From Ectopseudomonas composti (GTDB taxonomy: Bacteria > Pseudomonadota > Gammaproteobacteria > Pseudomonadales > Pseudomonadaceae): a stretch of 64,000 nucleotides of DNA. Numbering within the stretch: the first letter of the stretch is position 1; every line of letters begins with the position of its first letter. The position numbers and the translations under genes are program-made. This document shows positions 54,783 to 62,960 of the stretch, one piece after another. Under the pieces are notes generated by a model that searched no databases, was not told where the DNA came from, and worked only from the letters and a program-made list of their open reading frames with translations. The DNA lies in NCBI RefSeq assembly GCF_001567565.1, contig NZ_LSSW01000033.1, forward strand, positions 123,443-187,442, given 5' to 3'.

Positions 54783-55712
54783 ATGGCCGACTCGCGCCTG
54801 GGCCTCAACGAATTGGAAGCGGTGCTGGCCGTGGCGCGCCGGGCCTCGTTCCGCCAGGCCGCCATCGATCTCGACGTGTCCACCACCGCCTTGAGCAACA
54901 CCATCGCCAAGCTGGAGGCCAGCCTGGAAACTCGCCTGTTCAATCGCACCACGCGCAGTGTGTCGTTGACCGAGGCGGGGGCGCTGTACCTGGAGCAGGT
55001 CGGGCCGGCGTTGCAGGACGTTCGTACGGCGCTTGAAGCGGTGCGTTCGCATAATGCCGGGCCGACGGGGACGCTGCGCATCAATGCGTTTGCCAGTGCC
55101 GCCCGCGCAACCCTGATGCCGTTGGTGCTGGAGTTTCTGCAGCGTTATCCGCACGTACACATCGACATGGTGACCGAAGGGCGTCTGGTGGACATCGTCG
55201 CGGGTGGGTTCGACCTCGGGGTGCGCTCGGCGAACCTGGTGCCCAGCGACATGATCGTGATCCCCCTCGGGGCGCCGCAACGTTACGCCGTTGTCGGTAC
55301 GCCGGGATACTTCGAGCAGCACGGGCGACCGCGCACTCCGGCGGATCTGCTGCGCCATGCTTGTATTCGCATCCGCCTGCCCAACGGTGCGATCTATCCC
55401 TGGCAATTCGAGCGGGCAGGCGAGGTGACGAGGCTCGATGTCGCCGGGCCGCTCACGCTCGACGAGCCCGGCGTGGTCAAGGCGGCGGTGCAGGCGGGGG
55501 TAGGGCTTGGCTTCTTCATGGAGCAGGACGTGAGGGCTGAAATCGAGGCCGGGCAGTTCGAGCGGGTACTGGAAGGCTGGACACCGCCTCTGGAAAGGCT
55601 GTGTCTGTACTACCCAAACCGCCGCAATCCGTCTGCAGCACTCAAGGCCTTCACCGCCCTGGCGCGGGTGCACTTGGCCGGCAAGGGCGATCGGGTTGAG
55701 TGCCCGGCGTGA
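54783..55712 (+). CDS. LysR-family transcriptional regulator
   Basis: A 309-residue regulator: HTH (LNELEAVLAVARRASFRQAAIDLDVSTTALSNTIAKLEASLETRLFNR) and CrgA-group effector domain (GTLRINAFASAARATLMPLVLEFLQRYP, EGRLVDIVAGGFDLGVR). Divergent from the SnoaL-like/SDR genes, 116 bases apart; a CTGTCCCTAATGTCAGGA stretch lies just ahead of the start. It probably controls that pair. Inducer unknown. Confidence 0.93.
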   Translation: MADSRLGLNELEAVLAVARRASFRQAAIDLDVSTTALSNTIAKLEASLETRLFNRTTRSVSLTEAGALYLEQVGPALQDVRTALEAVRSHNAGPTGTLRINAFASAARATLMPLVLEFLQRYPHVHIDMVTEGRLVDIVAGGFDLGVRSANLVPSDMIVIPLGAPQRYAVVGTPGYFEQHGRPRTPADLLRHACIRIRLPNGAIYPWQFERAGEVTRLDVAGPLTLDEPGVVKAAVQAGVGLGFFMEQDVRAEIEAGQFERVLEGWTPPLERLCLYYPNRRNPSAALKAFTALARVHLAGKGDRVECPA

Positions 55713-55761
55713 GGGCGGTTTTACCAAGAACTGTTTGCCAGGTTCTCACGCGTCTTGCGGC

Positions 55762-56211
55762 TTACGCCTTCGCAGCAGGGCTCAAGCGAAAGCTGACACC
55801 CATGCGGTTGAACGCGTTCATGGCTGCGATAGCGGCCGTGAGGTCGACCAGGTCTTTCGGAGTGAATGCGGACGATGCTGCGGCATAAGCCTCTTCAGAA
55901 ACATGCGTTTCGCTGACCAGGGTCACTTCTTCCGTCCAGGCCAAGGCGGAACGTTCCTGGTCGGAAAACAGATGCGCGGCCTCATGCCAGACCGGCACCA
56001 GAACGAGCTTTTCCACTGACATACCTCCCTTGATCAGATCTCGCGAATGGATATCGATGCAGTGCGCGCATCCATTGATCTGCGATGCCCGCAAGAACAC
56101 GAGATGTACGAGTTGAGGCGGCAGGTGCGTTCCGGTGGTGACGAAATGGTGCAGCCCTCCCAGTGCCTTAGCAGCACCGGGTGAAGCTTCAAACCAGTTA
56201 AGACGAGTCAT
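55762..56211 (-). CDS. carboxymuconolactone decarboxylase (AhpD-like) family protein
   Basis: A 149-residue protein with the AhpD-type redox motif: Cys48, Cys51 and His55 in INGCAHCIDIHSRD. The family includes alkylhydroperoxidase partners and carboxymuconolactone decarboxylases; the Cys pair points to peroxidase-type activity. Upstream lies a perfect GGATCAA-GGTA-TTGATCC repeat. The AraC gene further right may regulate it. Confidence 0.92.
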   Translation of the reverse strand: MTRLNWFEASPGAAKALGGLHHFVTTGTHLPPQLVHLVFLRASQINGCAHCIDIHSRDLIKGGMSVEKLVLVPVWHEAAHLFSDQERSALAWTEEVTLVSETHVSEEAYAAASSAFTPKDLVDLTAAIAAMNAFNRMGVSFRLSPAAKA

Positions 56212-56272
56212 AGAGCAGTGCCCTTTGTGAATGGGGGATCAGTAAGGTCTGCCCCAATTAAGACAATTAAGA

Positions 56273-56290
56273 GGATCAAGGTATTGATCC
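56273..56290. promoter_or_regulatory. inverted repeat, operator candidate for the AhpD-like gene
   Basis: GGATCAA-GGTA-TTGATCC, perfect 7-base arms, 62 bases ahead of the leftward gene and flanked by AATTAA on both sides. Suits a dimeric repressor. Confidence 0.55.
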
Positions 56291-56504
56291 AATTAAAGGC
56301 TTAGTCAATGGTCCACTTTGCGGCGTGGCCGTTGTGGCTTTTGATGCCGTGTGGGGCGGCTGATCTTCTGTTCAGCGTCCATTGCTCAGTCATCGGCCTA
56401 GGGGGAACGATCAAAAGACGAGTCGCCGGGCTAGCAAATGCTACCGTGCTCCTGTATCGCGCTCAGGAGCGATCAACAGGCCCAACTGAGCAAGTACGGC
56501 TAGG

Positions 56505-56529
56505 CCTAGGCATGGCGCCATTGCCTAGG
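56505..56529. repeat. CCTAGGC palindrome ahead of AraC gene
   Basis: CCTAGGC, then the 10-base palindrome ATGGCGCCAT, one T, then GCCTAGG. The symmetry is nearly perfect over 25 bases and 34 bases separate it from the GTG start at 56564. Confidence 0.65.
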
Positions 56530-56563
56530 CTAGCGCTTACCGTATTCCTGGAATTTCTGCATC

Positions 56564-57433
56564 GTGTCTGCTCGATCACCTTCTTCTGCTTACACCCAGC
56601 GTTTCGATGCTGTGCTCGCTTATATCGATGCCAACCTCGATGGTGATCTGTCGGTCAAGGCGTTGAGTCAGGTGGCGAGCTTTTCGCCATTTCACTTCCA
56701 TCGGCAATTCGGCGCGTTCGTTGGCGTACCCGTTTCACGCTATGTGCAACTGATGCGACTGCGGCGCGCTGCCCATGGGCTGGTGGCCCGAGCGGAAGTC
56801 TCGGTATTGGATGCTGCATTCCATGCTGGGTTTGAAAGCCCTGAGGCGTTCAGCCGGGCATTCAGGCGAGCGTTTGGCATGCCTCCCAGCGAATTCAGAA
56901 AGGCACCCAATTGGCAGGTGTGGAATACGGTATTCGCCATCCCGCACTTTTCAAGGACTGTCACCATGCACGTACAGATCGTCGATTTCTCCCCCGTCCG
57001 AGTCGCTGCATTGGAGCATTGCGGCCCACCCGAACTGGTCGATGAAAGCGTCAACGCCTTCATCCAATGGCGCATGCAAAGCGGCCAATCGCCGGTAGCA
57101 TTGAGCCGCTCCTTCGGCATGCCATACGGCAACCCCGATACCACGCCCGCGCACGAGTTTCGCTTCGCTATCTGTGGCGAGATTCGCCAGGCCGTGACAG
57201 CGAACGAATTCAATATTCGCGAACTGACCATACCCGGCGGGCGTTATGCCGTGTTTCGGCATACAGGCTCCCCGGACCATATCGGCGAAACGATTTATCC
57301 GATCTACCGCGATTGGCTGCCGAGCAGCGGCGAGGAGCTGCGCGACCAGCCGTTGTTCTTTGAATACCTGAGCGTTTACCCCGAGACGCCCAAGGATCAA
57401 TGGCAAACGGATATCTATGTGCCCTTGCGTTAG
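56564..57433 (+). CDS. AraC-family regulator with GyrI-like ligand domain
   Basis: A 289-residue protein. Residues 1-115 are the two AraC HTH motifs (YIDANLDGDLSVKALSQVASFSPFHFHRQFGAFVG and VSVLDAAFHAGFESPEAFSRAFRRAFGMPPSEFRK). Residues about 130-289 form a GyrI-like small-molecule binding domain (VQIVDFSPVRVAALEHCGPPELVDES, PGGRYAVFRHTGSPDHI). This is the Rob/BmrR-like build. GTG start; an ATG-based start upstream in this frame is not available. Confidence 0.93.
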   Translation: MSARSPSSAYTQRFDAVLAYIDANLDGDLSVKALSQVASFSPFHFHRQFGAFVGVPVSRYVQLMRLRRAAHGLVARAEVSVLDAAFHAGFESPEAFSRAFRRAFGMPPSEFRKAPNWQVWNTVFAIPHFSRTVTMHVQIVDFSPVRVAALEHCGPPELVDESVNAFIQWRMQSGQSPVALSRSFGMPYGNPDTTPAHEFRFAICGEIRQAVTANEFNIRELTIPGGRYAVFRHTGSPDHIGETIYPIYRDWLPSSGEELRDQPLFFEYLSVYPETPKDQWQTDIYVPLR

Positions 57434-57473
57434 AAACGAACGTAAAGCGTGCCAGGGCGCCGGCCACTCAGAC

Positions 57474-57509
57474 GCAGCGTTGTAGGGCGTACTCGCGAAG
57501 CAGTACGCC
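57474..57509. repeat. direct repeat with hairpin (left copy)
   Basis: GCAGCGTTGTAGGGCGTACT then AGTACGCC; the stem GGCGTACT/AGTACGCC (57486-57509) is followed by TTTTG, so it can also end the AraC transcript. A second copy is at 58346-58380. Confidence 0.7.
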
Positions 57510-57632
57510 TTTTGTTCTGGCTGGTGGACTATTCACTGCGATCTTGGGGGCACTCTACAAGCTACGGTGATTTGAAGAGCGGGCGATAATAAAAAGGGGA
57601 TGGATTAAATGATCTACCCCCCTGTTTGGGTG

Positions 57633-58235
57633 CTAGCCCTCTTGGGGCTTGCAAGGATTGAAGGCTTCTCTCTCACTATCGGGTACGGAAATCCAAGAGC
57701 CCTGTACTTTGGAAATTCCCCTAGTGGTATTTCCTGTTTCTCTGAAAAATGTCCCATCTTTTTCCGTCAGTAAGGGAATGCCCAAGGCGCGTAAGTGTTG
57801 AATCACGCTAGATCTTTGTGTGGCATTGATCTGTTGTTGGCCCTTTTCCCGAATCAGTAGTAGATAAAGCTTGTCATCTGTAAACAGATGCAAGAGCTCG
57901 GAACCATGTTCACCTTTCCAAATGTATCCGCACTGCAATGCAGGTTTGCTGAGCTCTTCAGCTTGTCGATAGCGCTGCTCGGAATAGGTAACAAATCGGA
58001 AACCGCTTGCTGTCGAAACCAGCAAACCGCTGACCGTATCCTGCGGTTTGCTTACACCGTATGGAGCTGAAATCCAGTCAGCAGGGGTGATTAGCTCAGG
58101 GGACTCACTCAGCGAAAGATCCGCGACAAGCTTGGCCGTGGATTCAGGTGTGCCATATGGCGCTTGGCTGGCGCATCCGGTCAAAACTAGGCTTAAGAGC
58201 ACCCCAAAGCATGCCTGAGCTAACGTTCTTTCCAT
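57633..58235 (-). CDS. lipoprotein of unknown function
   Basis: A 200-residue secreted protein with a lipobox (LVLTGC, Cys21) after a hydrophobic signal segment; the mature part is soluble with ESTAKLVADLSLSESPELITPADWISAP at its start. No known domain recognised. The base composition is plainly less GC-rich than that of neighbouring genes. It lies alone between two direct repeats (57474 and 58346), which suggests acquisition as a cassette. Confidence 0.82.
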   Translation of the reverse strand: MERTLAQACFGVLLSLVLTGCASQAPYGTPESTAKLVADLSLSESPELITPADWISAPYGVSKPQDTVSGLLVSTASGFRFVTYSEQRYRQAEELSKPALQCGYIWKGEHGSELLHLFTDDKLYLLLIREKGQQQINATQRSSVIQHLRALGIPLLTEKDGTFFRETGNTTRGISKVQGSWISVPDSEREAFNPCKPQEG

Positions 58236-58345
58236 TCCTGTTTTTCCTTAATGCCTGTATCAAACATGATATGTGGCCGGCGATTCTACGGTCACAGATA
58301 TCTAATTTACCTATCCCGTTGCTCTGGTGCCGTTATTGCGTGATG

Positions 58346-58380
58346 CAGCGTTGTAGAGCGTATTCGCGAAGCAGTACGCC
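58346..58380. repeat. direct repeat with hairpin (right copy)
   Basis: GCAGCGTTGTAGAGCGTATT then CGCGAAGCAGTACGCC. Same orientation as the left copy, with a few changes that weaken the stem. The similarity goes on loosely downstream (GGTGGACTGTTCGCTGGCG versus GGTGGACTATTCACTGCG). Confidence 0.7.
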
Positions 58381-58547
58381 GTTGGGAGCGCTGGACATAG
58401 GTTGTGGTGCCATTTTTAGCGTGGGCCGGTGGACTGTTCGCTGGCGCTACGAGCGGCCGGCGTCCCGGTCCACCCTACGCGCTGGCCTGCCCGCCGCCCG
58501 CTGTAATCTGCGACAATCGCGCCTTTGCCCTGATTGCCTCGATCCAG

Positions 58548-61500
58548 ATGACTGACCTCGCCACACTGCAGAAGAACCTCGACCACGTCATGATAGCCGA
58601 GCGCCATCGCTTGCGCCGGCAGTTGCATGAGCTGCAGAAGCAGCCCGACGAGGCCAAGCTGGCGCAGTGGCTGGCGCGTTTTCAGGCGTCCAGCGACAAG
58701 GTGGCGGCGCGGCGTAGCAGCATTCCGGCGATGCGTTACGACGATGCGCTGCCGATTGCCGCCAAGCGTGACGAGATCAAGGCCGCGCTGGAGAAGAGCC
58801 AGGTGGTGGTGATTGCCGGTGAGACCGGCTCGGGCAAGACCACGCAGTTGCCGAAGATCTGCCTGGAGATCGGTCGGGGCGTGCATGGCTTGATTGGCCA
58901 CACCCAGCCGCGTCGCCTGGCGGCGCGTAGTGTGGCGACCCGCGTGGCGGAAGAGATCGGTACGCCGCTGGGCGAGCTGGTCGGTTATCAGGTGCGTTTC
59001 GAGGATCAGAGCAAGGACGGCACGCTGATCAAGCTGATGACCGACGGCATTCTGCTCGCCGAAACCCAGCACGACCGCTTTCTGGAAAAGTACGACACCA
59101 TCATTGTCGACGAGGCGCACGAACGCAGCCTCAACATCGACTTCCTGCTCGGCTACCTGAAGACCCTGCTGCCGCGTCGCCCGGATCTCAAGTTGATCAT
59201 CACCTCGGCGACCATCGATCTGGAGCGTTTCAGCAAACATTTCAATGACGCGCCGATCATCGAGGTGTCCGGTCGCACCTACCCGGTGGAAACCTGGTAT
59301 CGCCCGCTGGCGGCCGAGGTGGACGAGGAGGGCGAGCGCTTGCTCGATGACCTGTCCATCGATCAGGGCATTCTCGCCGCGCTGGACGAGATCGCCGAGC
59401 ACGAGCGCAGCGTGGGTCAGCGCCCTGGCGATGTGCTGGTGTTCCTGCCTGGCGAGCGCGAGATTCGTGAGGCCGCCGAGGTGCTGCGCAAGGCCAACCT
59501 GCGTTTTACCGAGGTGCTGCCGCTGTATGCGCGGCTGACGCCGGCTGAGCAGCAGAAGATTTTCGCGCCCATGGCCGGACGCAAGATCGTGCTGGCCACC
59601 AACGTCGCGGAAACCTCGCTGACCGTGCCGGGCATCCGCTACGTGATCGACAGCGGTACCGCGCGCATCAGCCGCTACAGCTACCGCGCCAAGGTGCAGC
59701 GCCTGCCTATCGAGGCGGTGTCGCAGGCCAGCGCCAACCAGCGCAAGGGCCGCTGTGGGCGGGTCGAGCCGGGTATCTGCATTCGTCTGTACAGCGAGGA
59801 GGATTTTTTCGGGCGCCCGGAATTTACCGACCCGGAGATTCTGCGTACCAACCTCGCGGCGGTGATTCTGCAGATGCTGCACCTGCGCCTGGGCAGCATC
59901 GAGGACTTCCCCTTTATCGAGCCGCCAGATGGCAAGGCCATCAGCGACGGCTTCAACCTGTTGCAGGAGCTGTCGGCGGTCAACCGCGAAAGCCAGCTCA
60001 CGCCCCTTGGCCGCCAGTTAGCGCGCCTGCCCATCGACCCGCGCCTGGGGCGCATGGTGCTGGAAGGTGCCAAGCAGGGCAGTCTGGAGGAAATCCTGAT
60101 TGTCGCCGCCGCGCTGTCGGTGCAGGACCCGCGCGAGCGCCCGATGGATCGCCAGCAGGCCGCCGATCAGGCGCACGCGCAGTGGAAGGATGTGGACTCG
60201 GACTTCGCCGCGCTGATCAATTTGTGGCGCGGCTTCGAGGAAAAACGCCAGGAGCTGGGCAGCAACCCGCTGCGCACCTGGTGCAAGAAGAACTTCCTCA
60301 ATTACATGCGCCTGCGCGAATGGCGTGATGCGCACCGGCAACTGGTGCTGATCGCCCGTGATCTGCAGTTGAGCGGCAAGGGCGCAGGTAAGACGGATAA
60401 CGCGTCGGCCAAGGTGGATGGCTCCGGCCATCCACCCTACGACAAGCAGCAGCCCCCAGAGCCGACCAAGGACACTCGCGTCAACGCCATCGCCCGCCAG
60501 CAGGCCGAGGCCAGCGAGGCAGCAGTGCGGGCGAAGAACTACGCCGCCGTGCACAAGGCGATTCTCGCCGGCCTGCTTAGCCAGATCGGCCAGAAGACAG
60601 AAGAGGGCGACTACCTCGGCGCGCGCCAGCGGCGCTTCTGGGTTCACCCGTCGAGCGTGATCGGGCGCAAAAAACCCAACTGGATCATGGCCGCCGAGCT
60701 GGTGGAAACCACCAAGCTGTTCGCCCGCATGGTGGCCAAGATCGAGCCGGACTGGATCGAACCGCTGGCCGCGCATCTGGTGAAGAAGAACCATCTGGAA
60801 CCGCACTGGGAGAAGAAGCGCGGCCAGGTGGTGGCGTACGAGCAGGTGACCCTGTACGGCATGATCATCGTCGGTCGCCGCCCGGTGCATTACGGCCCCA
60901 TCGACCCGCCTGTGGCGCGCGAGATGTTCATTCGCGAGGGCCTGGTGCGCGGCGAGATCAACAGCCGCGTGCGCTGCCTGACCGCCAACCGCCAGTTGCT
61001 CGAACGCCTCGACGAGCTGGAGGCCAAGTCGCGCCGCCGCGACATTCTCGCCGACGAGGAAACCCTTTTCGCCTACTACGAGGCGCGCATCCCGCAGGAC
61101 ATCTACCAGGCTGCCAGTTTCGAGAGTTGGTACAAGAAGGGCAGCGCCGCCGACGCGCAACTGCTGATCATGCGCGAGGAAGATGCCCTGGCCCGCGATG
61201 CCAAGGAAATCACCGCCGCGCAGTACCCGGACACCTTGCGCATCGGCGAGTTGCAGTTGCCGCTGAGCTATCACTTCGAGCCCAATCACCCGCGTGACGG
61301 CGTGACCCTGCGCGTGCCGGCGCCGCTGTTGCCGCAGCTGCAACCCGAGCGCCTGGAGTGGCTGGTGCCAGGCCTGCTGGAAGCCAAGTGCATTGCACTG
61401 GTGCGCGGCCTGCCCAAGGCGCTGCGCAAGAACTTCGTGCCGGTGCCGGACTTCGTCGGCGCCGCGCTGGACAAGCTGGTGTTTGGCCAGGGTTCGTTGC

Positions 61501-62591
61501 CACAGGCCCTCGGCCATGAGCTGCTGCGCATGACGGGCGCGCGGGTGTCCGACGAGGCCTGGGCGGAAGCGGCTGAAAGCATCGAAAGCCACCTGAAGAT
61601 GAATATCGAGGTGGTCGATGCGCGCGGCAAGTTCCTCGGTGAAGGCCGCGACCTGGCCGAGCTGACTGCACGTTTCGCCGAAGCCAGCCAGGCGGCCTTG
61701 GCCATCCCGCAGCAGAGCGACAAACCGAAAACGGTGGAGGCCAAGGTCTTCGCCGAGGTGGCCGAGAAGGCCCAGCAGAAGATCGCCGGCCTTTCCATGA
61801 CGGTTTATCCGGCGTTGGTGGAGGAGGCCGGGGTGGTCAAGGAAGGGCGCTTCCCGACTCAGGCTGAGGCCGACTTCCAGCATCGCCGCGCGTTGCAGCG
61901 CCTGCTGTTGCAACAACTGGCCGAGCAGGCCAAGTTCCTGCGCGGCAAGCTGCCGGGGCTGACCGAACTGGGCCTGCTGTATCGCGATATCGGTCGCGTC
62001 GAGGCGCTGGTGGAGGACATCCTGTTGGCCAGCCTGGATGCCTGCATCCTCGATGGCGAGGCGACGCTGCCGCGCGATGGTGCGGCCCTGGCGCAACTGG
62101 CCGAACGCAAACGCGGCGACTGGACGGCGCATGCCGAGCGGATCGCCCGCCAGGTGTTGGAGATTCTCAAGCTCAACCATGGCCTGCAGAAGCGCTTCAA
62201 GGGCAAGATCGATCTGGCCCAGGCCATGGCGCTCAACGATATCAAGCAGCAGTTGGCCAATCTGGTCTATGCCGGCTTCGTGCGTGAGACGCCGGGTGAA
62301 TGGCTCAAGGAGATCCCGCGTTACCTCAAGGCCATCGAGCAGCGCCTGGACAGGGTCGCTGCGCAGGTGCAGCGTGATCGTGTGTGGACGGGCGAGCTGA
62401 CCGGCTACTGGGAACAGTACAAGGCGCGTGCTGCCAAACATGCCCAGGAAGGCAAGCGCGACCCGCAGCTCAACCTGTATCGCTGGATGCTGGAGGAGTA
62501 CCGGGTGTCGCTGTTCGCCCAGCAACTGGGCACCAAGATGGCGGTTTCGGACAAGCGCCTGAGCAAGCAGTGGACGCTGGTTGATGCGTGA
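58548..62591 (+). CDS. hrpA: ATP-dependent RNA helicase HrpA
   Basis: A 1347-residue DEAH-box helicase. Walker A GETGSGKT (residues 91-98), DEAH 188-191, SAT 220-222, and motif VI QRKGRCGR at 398-405; then the helicase-associated and OB domains, and the long HrpA-type C-terminus (AQLLIMREEDAL, SYHFEPNHPRDGVTLRVP). E. coli HrpA resolves stalled ribosomes and processes some mRNAs. Around residues 622-631 the DNA carries a small dispersed-repeat hairpin read in frame (KVDGSGHPPY). The frame is open upstream of 58548, but that part reads across repeats and looks non-coding. Confidence 0.96.
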   Translation: MTDLATLQKNLDHVMIAERHRLRRQLHELQKQPDEAKLAQWLARFQASSDKVAARRSSIPAMRYDDALPIAAKRDEIKAALEKSQVVVIAGETGSGKTTQLPKICLEIGRGVHGLIGHTQPRRLAARSVATRVAEEIGTPLGELVGYQVRFEDQSKDGTLIKLMTDGILLAETQHDRFLEKYDTIIVDEAHERSLNIDFLLGYLKTLLPRRPDLKLIITSATIDLERFSKHFNDAPIIEVSGRTYPVETWYRPLAAEVDEEGERLLDDLSIDQGILAALDEIAEHERSVGQRPGDVLVFLPGEREIREAAEVLRKANLRFTEVLPLYARLTPAEQQKIFAPMAGRKIVLATNVAETSLTVPGIRYVIDSGTARISRYSYRAKVQRLPIEAVSQASANQRKGRCGRVEPGICIRLYSEEDFFGRPEFTDPEILRTNLAAVILQMLHLRLGSIEDFPFIEPPDGKAISDGFNLLQELSAVNRESQLTPLGRQLARLPIDPRLGRMVLEGAKQGSLEEILIVAAALSVQDPRERPMDRQQAADQAHAQWKDVDSDFAALINLWRGFEEKRQELGSNPLRTWCKKNFLNYMRLREWRDAHRQLVLIARDLQLSGKGAGKTDNASAKVDGSGHPPYDKQQPPEPTKDTRVNAIARQQAEASEAAVRAKNYAAVHKAILAGLLSQIGQKTEEGDYLGARQRRFWVHPSSVIGRKKPNWIMAAELVETTKLFARMVAKIEPDWIEPLAAHLVKKNHLEPHWEKKRGQVVAYEQVTLYGMIIVGRRPVHYGPIDPPVAREMFIREGLVRGEINSRVRCLTANRQLLERLDELEAKSRRRDILADEETLFAYYEARIPQDIYQAASFESWYKKGSAADAQLLIMREEDALARDAKEITAAQYPDTLRIGELQLPLSYHFEPNHPRDGVTLRVPAPLLPQLQPERLEWLVPGLLEAKCIALVRGLPKALRKNFVPVPDFVGAALDKLVFGQGSLPQALGHELLRMTGARVSDEAWAEAAESIESHLKMNIEVVDARGKFLGEGRDLAELTARFAEASQAALAIPQQSDKPKTVEAKVFAEVAEKAQQKIAGLSMTVYPALVEEAGVVKEGRFPTQAEADFQHRRALQRLLLQQLAEQAKFLRGKLPGLTELGLLYRDIGRVEALVEDILLASLDACILDGEATLPRDGAALAQLAERKRGDWTAHAERIARQVLEILKLNHGLQKRFKGKIDLAQAMALNDIKQQLANLVYAGFVRETPGEWLKEIPRYLKAIEQRLDRVAAQVQRDRVWTGELTGYWEQYKARAAKHAQEGKRDPQLNLYRWMLEEYRVSLFAQQLGTKMAVSDKRLSKQWTLVDA
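60413..60436. repeat. short GGTGGATGG hairpin inside hrpA
   Basis: GGTGGATGGC-TCCG-GCCATCCACC, perfect 10-base arms, followed by CTAC as in the intergenic copies. Kept in frame with hrpA. Confidence 0.75.
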
Positions 62592-62636
62592 TTGGCGTGG
62601 CCTGGGCTTCACTGCCTGGGCCGGCGCGGCAGCGTA

Positions 62637-62651
62637 GGGCGCCTGGCGCCC
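62637..62651. repeat. short hairpin after hrpA
   Basis: GGGCGCC-TG-GCGCCC after AGCGTA, 45 bases beyond the hrpA stop. A small GTAGGGCG-type intergenic repeat; weak terminator candidate without a T-tract. Confidence 0.4.
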
Positions 62652-62690
62652 GATTCGAAGTGGGTTCCACTGTGAAGGTTGAAGTGAGAC

Positions 62691-62960
62691 ATGAGCGCAA
62701 AAGATGAAAACGCTGGGCTGAGCCGCAGTGGCTGCCTGGGGCTGTTTGTGTTGGGGCTGTTGTTTGTAATTTCGCTGGTTGCCGGTTTTATCTACTTCGT
62801 CACCCGCCCGCAGGGGGGCGAGATTGAAGCGGGTGAGCGCGCGGCCATCGCCGCCTGCTGGGAGCGCACCAAGGGCGCAGACAGTGAGCGTGCTTTCACC
62901 GTCGAAAGTTGCCAGGAAATGGAAAAGCAGTTCCTGCGTAAGTTCGGCGAAAAACCATGA
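62691..62960 (+). CDS. small single-helix membrane protein, unknown function
   Basis: An 89-residue protein with one membrane helix (about residues 14-37, GCLGLFVLGLLFVISLVAGFIYFV) and a short soluble tail with two Cys (AACWERTKGAD, VESCQEMEKQF), which could form a disulfide in the periplasm. It overlaps the next gene by four bases and so is likely to work with it. Confidence 0.8.
   Translation: MSAKDENAGLSRSGCLGLFVLGLLFVISLVAGFIYFVTRPQGGEIEAGERAAIAACWERTKGADSERAFTVESCQEMEKQFLRKFGEKP

Larger units (their letters stand above)
56212..56563. promoter_or_regulatory. 352-base spacer between divergent AhpD-like and AraC genes
   Basis: No credible gene, though an open frame covers 56308-56646. It contains an inverted repeat near the AhpD-like start, and six CTAG tetranucleotides between 56398 and 56533. 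Both promoters should be here. Confidence 0.5.

Noticed and set aside
56308..56646. 112-codon rightward open frame
   Set aside because: It covers the CTAG-rich spacer and runs out of frame into the AraC gene; no domain.
60018..62612. 864-codon leftward open frame opposite hrpA
   Set aside because: Shadow frame of hrpA with typical Gln/His/Leu bias.
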